Source: Lachnospiraceae bacterium (GTDB taxonomy: Bacteria; Bacillota; Clostridia; Lachnospirales; Lachnospiraceae). Taken from it: 5,764 nucleotides of DNA. Below, in pieces: positions 1-4,617 of the stretch (position 1 is the stretch's first letter; the number at the start of each line of letters is the position of its first letter). Position numbers and translations under genes: made by a program. The notes under the pieces were generated by a model. The model was not told the DNA's origin, did no database searches, and saw only the letters and a list, made by a program, of their open reading frames with translations. Where the stretch lies: contig VSNE01000459.1 of NCBI GenBank assembly GCA_009774155.1, forward strand, positions 1 through 5,764, given 5' to 3'.

Positions 1-2
1 GC

Positions 3-776
3 TTAGATTTGTATAAGAGACATATAAATAATATTATTGTCCTGGACTTCCGGCTGTATGTCAATCTGGTTTTCCATAACCGCGCCACCAACGGAAATAT
101 CCGGCGTGGTTCCTGATTCCGTGTAATCTGTTCGGCCGTCCATGCTATCGCCTTCCAGCGTAAGCGTAACTTCGGCCGGCTGAAATGCAACGGAAATATC
201 CGGATATGTGCCACACTCGAAATCGCCGCAAAATGTATATATGAATTTTTCATATTCCGAACGTTGGTATATCGTTAATGAAATACCGTTCTGAAATACC
301 AGATAATCAAATCTTGACCGCGCATTTTTTACCCTGTTCAGGTACAAAAGAAATTCTTTGATTGATGTTTGCGTGACCGTCGTTCCGACCACAACGCGGA
401 AATGAAACGCGTCGCCAGCGTATGTATACCATTCTTCGACGTTTGTATTCTCGTTCCCAAAAACAATATCAATCATTTCTTCCATTGCCTGGCGCGTCCC
501 TAATTTCATATACCAGTAAATAGAATTCTGGATCAGCTTTCTTTTTACATCCGGTGAAAGACTGGAATTGTAAAACAATACCCGACATTCCACCGCCAGG
601 AAATCCAGCTTGTTTTCATCCACATTATCCAGATCGGCCCATATATAGACGCGCCGCAAGCGTTCAAGGAATAGCTTTTTTTGTCTGTCGTAAGCATACG
701 CAAGGGCCATTCTTTCAGCGGTTTTCATTTCCGCCGGGAACGCCGTTTCTGTCCTGTAATCAGATAGTCTAATCAT
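3..776 (-). CDS. Phage tail protein I (gpI-like)
   Basis: This 257-residue protein belongs to the P2 gpI tail protein family, the wedge component beside gpJ that usually carries or neighbours the tail fibre attachment. The family core spans about residues 22-160: LDFLAVECRVLFYNSSLSPD, then VKRKLIQNSIYWYMKLGTRQAMEEMI and VEEWYTYAGDAFHFRV. Residues 165-257 form a beta-rich C-terminal extension with two copies of a GTxPDISV motif (189-196 and 222-229), 33 residues apart. Such Gly-Thr-x-Pro motifs also occur in gpI proteins of other Firmicutes phages, from memory. TTG at 803 and ATG at 791 are upstream alternatives, but the ATG at 776 has GGGGG 8 bases ahead and overlaps the gpJ stop by only 8 bases. 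It ends TAA at base 3, so the gene is complete. Confidence 0.93.
   Translation of the reverse strand: MIRLSDYRTETAFPAEMKTAERMALAYAYDRQKKLFLERLRRVYIWADLDNVDENKLDFLAVECRVLFYNSSLSPDVKRKLIQNSIYWYMKLGTRQAMEEMIDIVFGNENTNVEEWYTYAGDAFHFRVVVGTTVTQTSIKEFLLYLNRVKNARSRFDYLVFQNGISLTIYQRSEYEKFIYTFCGDFECGTYPDISVAFQPAEVTLTLEGDSMDGRTDYTESGTTPDISVGGAVMENQIDIQPEVQDNNIIYMSLIQI
90..203 (-). repeat. Diverged two-copy repeat in the gpI C-terminus (GTxPDISV)
   Basis: Bases 90-104 and 189-203 are an identical 15-base word (aacggaaatatccgg on the plus strand), 99 bases apart, which is 33 codons and in frame. The encoded copies are E-C-GTYPDISV and E-S-GTTPDISV. The flanking residues are only weakly alike, so this looks like an old bead-like duplication with one conserved turn. 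Confidence 0.85.
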
Positions 777-1926
777 CTTCAACGCCCCCATATACAAATT
801 CAACCGTTTTTTCCCGCGCTATGGATGTTTCCGGAATCGGCGTAAAGGCTGGCGATTCTATTGCAACCCTTTTTCCGCCCGCCGCCCTGACAAATTCGAT
901 CAACGCGTCCGGATTTATGTCACGTCCGATTTTCGTTTTCTGCCAGTTTAAATATGTATCTTTTGCCGCTTCTATACTCTCCTGAATGGAATTGATATTG
1001 CGGACGTCTGACCGGTTAATAAAATATTTTGCTTTCAGGTTGTATTCGACCACATCCGGCGCCGATACAATATCATTGTCAGTTAGAGGGATGATCGGAT
1101 TGTCTTTCAGGTACTGCAGGCAGCCGTCGCAAAATGCTTTACTAGGAAGCCCGCCGCCTAAAAGCAAGATCCGAATGTCAACCACCGCTTCCACCGGCTC
1201 ATAAATTTTTACATCCTCAATCGCTGCAGAATTATATTGTTTTACCCAATATTCGTATGCGTCAGAAGGCCCGGCCACGGAATAGGTTGACGGCGCAAGG
1301 AAAATTCTTTCGCGGAAACTTTCTTCGGATTCCTCGCCGGATCCCCCGTCTGTTTTTGTTATATTTGCGGCGCTTTGGACATATGGAACCGGATCAACGA
1401 TAATTTCCAGCTGGCCCGGCTCGTAATCGTTTCCAATCGTCCCGGCCGTTTCGCATGTGCAATCTATATCAACGTAAGAATTGCCAGCGGGAACTTCCGC
1501 GTAATCATCCGTCGCAAAATATACCCCATCACCGGCCGTTATCCGCGTCCCCTCCGGGATATAGACAACTTCTTTTCTGACCTCTGACAGAGTAAAACGG
1601 GCCGTACATACGGCCGGGCGCGGCTCCTGAATGAATGTCTTTTTTAACGCTCCAATGTGTTTCAGGAAATCCCCGCTTGAATATTTTAAAAGGTTCATTT
1701 TTGCCGCATAGTCCAGTTGATTATACATCTGGAAATATTGTCCGGCGTTAATTCTCAAATGAATATGTTCTTTGTCCCCCGGCTGCAAAACAACCTTCCG
1801 GTCGGTTTTTTCCTCATAGTATTTTTCATAGTCCGCGATCATCTGATTCAGGATCCCTTCGTATGTGATCCCCTCTATGAAAGAAATTTCAGGCAAATTA
1901 TAAAGTTTTTGAATTTCATTCTCCAT
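769..1926 (-). CDS. Baseplate J-like protein (baseplate wedge)
   Basis: This 385-residue protein is a Baseplate_J family wedge component, which forms the outer framework of contractile-tail baseplates and pairs with gpI and gpW. The N-terminal part (about 1-105) is helical, including YFQMYNQLDYAAKMNLLKYSSGDFLKHIG. A central beta domain (107-180) includes the family's VYIPEGTRITAGDGVYFAT (121-139) and AGTIGNDYEPGQL. The signature follows: TDGGSGEESEESFRERI (192-208), then PSTYSVAGPSDAYEYWV. The C-terminal part contains ILLLGGGLPSKAFCDGCLQYL and a helical-beta end (about 310-385). Its length is close to the usual 350-390. The ATG at 1926 overlaps the gpW stop by 11 bases; AAAGGTGG lies 12 bases upstream, a long spacing, so coupling may help initiation. 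It ends TAG at 769, overlapping gpI by 8 bases. Confidence 0.96.
   Translation of the reverse strand: MENEIQKLYNLPEISFIEGITYEGILNQMIADYEKYYEEKTDRKVVLQPGDKEHIHLRINAGQYFQMYNQLDYAAKMNLLKYSSGDFLKHIGALKKTFIQEPRPAVCTARFTLSEVRKEVVYIPEGTRITAGDGVYFATDDYAEVPAGNSYVDIDCTCETAGTIGNDYEPGQLEIIVDPVPYVQSAANITKTDGGSGEESEESFRERIFLAPSTYSVAGPSDAYEYWVKQYNSAAIEDVKIYEPVEAVVDIRILLLGGGLPSKAFCDGCLQYLKDNPIIPLTDNDIVSAPDVVEYNLKAKYFINRSDVRNINSIQESIEAAKDTYLNWQKTKIGRDINPDALIEFVRAAGGKRVAIESPAFTPIPETSIAREKTVEFVYGGVEDD
785..789 (-). promoter_or_regulatory. Ribosome binding site of gpI, decides its start
   Basis: GGGGG lies inside the end of gpJ, 8 bases before the ATG at 776. The upstream in-frame TTG (803) and ATG (791) have no comparable site at a suitable distance. 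Confidence 0.7.
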
Positions 1927-2230
1927 TATACGTTAGCACCACCTTTGGAATCATATTTCCGGCGCCGCCGGACATTTCAAATAGCACTTCTTCCACAACC
2001 GCGCGTGGCTCAAATTCGTCTATCAGTTCCATAGCGCTAATTGTATATTTTTGCTGTGCAATATAAGCCGGTTTTGAAATTATATCCGGATCCAGGCCGA
2101 TCTCGCGATTCATAGGGATTGTTCCCTTTATCAGTGTTAAAAGAAACATGCACTTGTCAAGAATTTCATTCCGAAGTTCTTTTTCATAAGCACCATTTAG
2201 AACTATTTTCACTCCATCAATCACCAGCAC
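1916..2230 (-). CDS. Baseplate wedge protein, gpW/gp25-like
   Basis: This 104-residue protein belongs to the gpW/gp25 family (Mu, P2 W and T4 gp25 type), which helps connect the baseplate wedge to the first sheath layer and participates in sheath contraction. The family core is plain: a short N-terminal strand (VIDGVKIVLNG), helix ELRNEILDKCMFLLTL (18-33), then KGTIPMNREIGLDPDIISKP (35-54), a second long helix (about 57-73), and EFEPRAVVEEVLFE (72-85) containing the characteristic E-P-R. The frame is open upstream into gpU (a start at 2305 is possible), but that would overlap gpU by 61 bases with no SD visible to me. The GTG at 2230 has AAAGGGGG exactly 7 bases ahead and gives a normal family length, so it is preferred. 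Its end overlaps the start of gpJ by 11 bases, indicating coupled translation. Confidence 0.92.
   Translation of the reverse strand: MLVIDGVKIVLNGAYEKELRNEILDKCMFLLTLIKGTIPMNREIGLDPDIISKPAYIAQQKYTISAMELIDEFEPRAVVEEVLFEMSGGAGNMIPKVVLTYNGE
1939..1946 (-). promoter_or_regulatory. Ribosome binding site of gpJ, long spacing
   Basis: AAAGGTGG lies inside the end of gpW, 12 bases before the ATG at 1926. The spacing is longer than the 7-8 bases of the neighbouring genes, so initiation may depend on ribosomes arriving at the overlapping gpW stop. Confidence 0.6.
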
Positions 2231-2237
2231 GGAAACG

Positions 2238-2245
2238 CCCCCTTT
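2238..2245 (-). promoter_or_regulatory. Ribosome binding site of gpW, decides its GTG start
   Basis: AAAGGGGG begins in the gpU-like stop codon TGA (2247-2245) and lies 7 bases before the GTG at 2230. It favours the 104-residue form over one starting at 2305 inside gpU. Confidence 0.87.
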
Positions 2246-2634
2246 CAATGGTATTCTGTGGCCGATACGGAAATTTCTACCGAAACAAGTTCGCCCCGGT
2301 TCCATACTTCCCGGTAATCTTCGTCTATGCTGTCAATCGTCCATTTTCCGCCGCCTACCTTGTGGCCGCCAATGACAAACGGACAAACTTTCCCCTGTTC
2401 GCAATAAAGCGTTATTTCATGAACCATATTCCAGGGCCTTACACCGTGACCGGCGACGAATTTCATTTTGAAAGAAACGCTTTGATTCTTTGGCCCCTCA
2501 AATTCCCTCTCTGATTTCTTTTTATAGCGATTATGTTCAGAATAAGAAGCCGAAATTGTCCGTTTCATATTGTTGAATGTGCAAATGCGGCGATCACTTG
2601 TTTCAAATATCACGTCGCCAAAATATCCGATCAC
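2245..2634 (-). CDS. P2 gpU-like phage tail protein
   Basis: This 129-residue protein resembles the Phage_P2_GpU tail protein family. The pattern visible is the N-terminal M-x-GYFGDVIFETSD, then ICTFNNMKRTISASYSEHNR (20-36), an FEGPKNQSVSFKMKF strand pair (45-59), a CEQGKVCPFVIGGHKVG stretch (78-94), KWTIDSIDEDYREVWNRGEL (97-116), and a final strand SVEISVSATEY. The start is a GTG at 2634, supported by AAAGGCGG 8 bases upstream directly after the gpV stop TAG. GpU is required for tail assembly in P2, but its exact position in the particle is not something this sequence can show. Its place here, between V and W, differs from P2, where U lies between T and D. The next gene starts 14 bases after its TGA. 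The family call rests on remembered pattern rather than a search. Confidence 0.86.
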   Translation of the reverse strand: MIGYFGDVIFETSDRRICTFNNMKRTISASYSEHNRYKKKSEREFEGPKNQSVSFKMKFVAGHGVRPWNMVHEITLYCEQGKVCPFVIGGHKVGGGKWTIDSIDEDYREVWNRGELVSVEISVSATEYH

Positions 2635-2642
2635 GTATCACA

Positions 2643-2650
2643 CCGCCTTT
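2643..2650 (-). promoter_or_regulatory. Ribosome binding site of the gpU-like gene (GTG start)
   Basis: AAAGGCGG follows immediately after the gpV stop TAG and lies 8 bases before the GTG at 2634. It supports a GTG start for this gene. Confidence 0.85.
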
Positions 2651-3109
2651 CTATCCCGGATAACTCCCGTCAACGGTCAAATCGCCGCCTATATGGACGT
2701 TTCCGGTTGTGTTTATCGTCTTTGCCTTTATCCCCCCGTCAACGGTCAAATCGCCGCCTATTTCAAGCGATTCAACGTGTAGGGAATGTGTAATAACATC
2801 CATGTGCTGACTTTCATAGTCATAACGAATATAGGAACCGTCGCCAAAATCTTTCCGCCAGATTCCTTTTTTCCCTTCCACCGGCTTATTATCATCTGTA
2901 TACGGTGGAACTAATATCATCCCGCGCGTACCGCCGTTCTGAAGATGTACCACGTAAACAAGTGTGTCAATGTCAGGCATGTTATATTCGTTCGACCATA
3001 CCGGCATATACGGGGAAGTTGAATTGTCCCGATCTTTATAGACGACTTGTGCCGTCCCATCCTGATAATTTACGGCCGATATATAACCGGCCCTTATTAC
3101 GTCAGACAT
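2651..3109 (-). CDS. Baseplate assembly protein V (central spike, gpV-like)
   Basis: This 152-residue protein resembles phage baseplate assembly protein V, the trimeric membrane-piercing spike attached below the hub. Residues 1-75 look like the OB-fold domain (RAGYISAVNYQDGTAQVVY ... LVYVVHLQNG ... GMILVPPY). Residues 81-97 carry the typical KGIWRKDFGDGSYIRYD segment that begins the beta-helical stem. The tip is built of short beta repeats, with IGGDLTVDG occurring at 117-125 and again at 140-148; the protein ends four residues later. I see no HxH iron-binding motif at the C-terminal end, such as caps P2 gpV; the only close His pair is HSLH at 108-111, before the repeats. The frame stays open further upstream, but the ATG at 3109 is chosen because AAAGGGGG lies 7 bases ahead and the family's start fits. 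It follows the gpD-like stop by 14 bases. Confidence 0.92.
   Translation of the reverse strand: MSDVIRAGYISAVNYQDGTAQVVYKDRDNSTSPYMPVWSNEYNMPDIDTLVYVVHLQNGGTRGMILVPPYTDDNKPVEGKKGIWRKDFGDGSYIRYDYESQHMDVITHSLHVESLEIGGDLTVDGGIKAKTINTTGNVHIGGDLTVDGSYPG
2666..2761 (-). repeat. Two-copy perfect 27-bp direct repeat in the gpV spike tip
   Basis: Bases 2666-2692 and 2735-2761 are identical over 27 positions, 69 bases apart (23 codons, in frame). On the coding strand each copy is exactly nine codons, IGGDLTVDG. Identity includes every synonymous position, whereas the 42-base spacer is not repeated. Confidence 0.97.
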
Positions 3110-3116
3110 TCCCTTT

Positions 3117-3124
3117 CCCCCTTT
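3117..3124 (-). promoter_or_regulatory. Ribosome binding site of gpV, decides its start
   Basis: AAAGGGGG lies 7 bases before the ATG at 3109 and begins within the gpD-like stop codon TAA (3126-3124). It favours this start over the longer open frame that would overlap the hub gene. Confidence 0.88.
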
Positions 3125-4389
3125 TATGGAATATTTAACACGGTTCCCGGATAAATCCAATGTCCGTTACTTGACGACGATCGACCGTGCGCTTTTGCTG
3201 CTGATTCAATAGTTCCGGAATTTGCATTGTATATTTGCATGTATTTAGATCCGGAACCTAATTCTTTTGTACTGATTTTCCATAATGTGTCACCGGAAAC
3301 AATAGTGTATTTCTTTTTCGCTGTGGATGAACTTGAAGCCTTTTTTTTGACCGTCTTTCCGGAATTCACTTTTGCAACGGTAACTCCCTTTATAATTACG
3401 CATAAGTGCATTTCAAGCGAACAATGATAACCACTTCCCGGATCTTTATCATGTGTGACGGAATCAATATAATATTTCCCGTCCAGCTTTCCGAAGCCTT
3501 CCAGATTGCAGCACTTACTTGCGACAAATTTTGTGTCGCCTTTCAGCTTTATTCTTGCCGTTTGGCAAGCCCTGTTATTTTCTAAAAGTTTCGCCTTTGC
3601 TTTTATTTCCGCGTCCTGAAGGCTCTCTGCTGATTCATTCAGCTTTAGGATTCGTTTTCCGGCCCCGATCAGGTACTTATATGTCAAGGTTTTATTCTTT
3701 TTAGAATCTGTATAGCTGATCTGTACTCCATCATAGGCCCGTGTCATTTTCTTTTTGATATTCCAGTTGTCAACCTGATTCTTCTTGATTGTCAGGCTTG
3801 CTTTTTTACTTTCATATTCCGTCTGATCGAATACAACGATTTTTCGGTTATAAAGTTTCATAGCAAGATTGTATGACGAACACAATTCAAACGCGAAGGA
3901 TTGATTCGTTTTGTCCGATTGTTCCAGTTCGTCAATCGGATAATCCTGACCGGAAAAATACAGATCCACCCCGGCGGCCTTTGCAATCTTTTTCAAGATC
4001 CCTTTTACCGTTGTTTTCTTCCATGTTTTGGATTTTTTCGTTACATTAAAATCTTCCTGGATCGGCGTTGCGATTCCGCCGATCGAAGCGACCGACGGCG
4101 GGCCGGAAAAATCCAGATCGTCAATCAGGAAAAAACCGCAATTATATTTCCGGTTGTCCCCGTCTGAACTCCAATTTGTAAGCCGGATCGTTGTCTGTAC
4201 GTTATCGCCCTGGACGGGGATCCAGCTTCCAGACCATTTCCCGCTTCGGTCATTCAGCTTTAGTTTTACTGTATCAGCCTTTCCGGAAGCGTTATCTACA
4301 TACTGGAAAGATTCTATGTAATCCGTTATTGTCTTTGTAATATCTTTATCGTTATATTTAACTACAACGTATGATTGTCTTGCTTTCAT
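3124..4389 (-). CDS. Baseplate hub protein, phage late control D (gpD) family, with C-terminal LysM
   Basis: This 421-residue protein matches the gpD/gp27-like hub family that forms the trimeric ring on which the central spike sits (XkdQ occupies this place in PBSX-like prophages). The N-terminal half (1-110) is beta-rich, beginning KARQSYVVVKYNDKDIT. Residues about 124-142 form a Lys-rich helix before the family signature EQSDKTNQSFAFELC (156-170), followed by the strand KLYNRKIVVFD; this is the Q-S-D ... F-L ... L pattern of gpD proteins. Residues 335-359 are a Lys/Ser-rich linker, and 360-420 form a LysM domain (YTIVSGDTLWKIS ... WIYPGTVLNIP), which P2 gpD itself lacks. LysM modules bind peptidoglycan or act as structural units in tails. 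The start at 4389 lies only 3 bases after the X stop with a modest GGAG 10 bases upstream, suggesting translational coupling. An A8 tract lies in the linker (3341-3348). Confidence 0.93.
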   Translation of the reverse strand: MKARQSYVVVKYNDKDITKTITDYIESFQYVDNASGKADTVKLKLNDRSGKWSGSWIPVQGDNVQTTIRLTNWSSDGDNRKYNCGFFLIDDLDFSGPPSVASIGGIATPIQEDFNVTKKSKTWKKTTVKGILKKIAKAAGVDLYFSGQDYPIDELEQSDKTNQSFAFELCSSYNLAMKLYNRKIVVFDQTEYESKKASLTIKKNQVDNWNIKKKMTRAYDGVQISYTDSKKNKTLTYKYLIGAGKRILKLNESAESLQDAEIKAKAKLLENNRACQTARIKLKGDTKFVASKCCNLEGFGKLDGKYYIDSVTHDKDPGSGYHCSLEMHLCVIIKGVTVAKVNSGKTVKKKASSSSTAKKKYTIVSGDTLWKISTKELGSGSKYMQIYNANSGTIESAAKAHGRSSSSNGHWIYPGTVLNIP

Positions 4390-4392
4390 GGC

Positions 4393-4602
4393 TTATAATC
4401 TCCATTCCGGAATATCTTCGTCGTAATCCTCCGGAAGTTCGGGGATATAAACTTTTGTTCCGGCCGAAAATACATGTATATCTAAAAGCGTGGGATTTCC
4501 AGAAAACAAAAAACCAATATATTTTACATCACCGTAAAACTGCCAGGCGATATGATCCCACATATCGCCTTGTACAGTTGTATACATCCTGTTTTCGTCC
4601 AT
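4393..4602 (-). CDS. Tail protein X (small LysM-like tail/hub protein)
   Basis: This 69-residue protein resembles P2 tail protein X, a small LysM-fold structural protein associated with the tail tube/baseplate hub; the corresponding slot in PBSX-like prophages is held by another LysM protein. The sequence shows the family pattern: YTTVQGDMWDHIAWQFYGD near the N-terminus, a central F-x-x-NP-x-L segment (residues about 33-40), and the closing beta strand FSAGTKVYIPELPE, after which comes an acidic tail. The ATG at 4602 is chosen because AAAGGGGG sits 7 bases upstream and overlaps the tape-measure stop codon. The gpD-like gene starts 3 bases after its stop. It has no signal peptide or enzymatic motif; the role is structural. 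Confidence 0.93.
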   Translation of the reverse strand: MDENRMYTTVQGDMWDHIAWQFYGDVKYIGFLFSGNPTLLDIHVFSAGTKVYIPELPEDYDEDIPEWRL

Positions 4603-4609
4603 ATGTCAG

Positions 4610-4617
4610 CCCCCTTT
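4610..4617 (-). promoter_or_regulatory. Ribosome binding site of gene X
   Basis: Coding-strand AAAGGGGG, 7 bases before the ATG at 4602. It overlaps the tape-measure stop codon TAA (4618-4616), so termination and re-initiation are adjacent. Confidence 0.88.

Noticed and set aside
777..803. Longer gpI start at TTG 803 or ATG 791
   Set aside because: Neither has an SD at a suitable distance, and both enlarge the overlap with gpJ; the ATG at 776 has GGGGG 8 bases ahead.
1119..1131. CxxC motif (FCDGC) in gpJ as a possible metal site
   Set aside because: There is only one CxxC, with no second pair in a convincing arrangement, and it sits in an ordinary gpJ helix region.
1717..2034. 105-codon plus-strand open frame
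   Set aside because: It is antisense to the gpJ start and gpW end, has no recognisable motif, and the sense genes explain the sequence fully.
2231..2305. Longer gpW start at 2305
   Set aside because: It would overlap gpU by 61 bases and add residues outside the family core; the GTG at 2230 with AAAGGGGG fits the normal length.
2119..2514. 131-codon plus-strand open frame
   Set aside because: It lies antisense to gpU and gpW, which both have clear family signatures and SD sites. Its composition is that of a reverse-frame shadow.
2533..2793. Plus-strand open frame with a repeated RQRSNRR motif
   Set aside because: It is the antisense shadow of the 27-bp repeat in the gpV tip and crosses the V/U junction; it has no SD and no family pattern.
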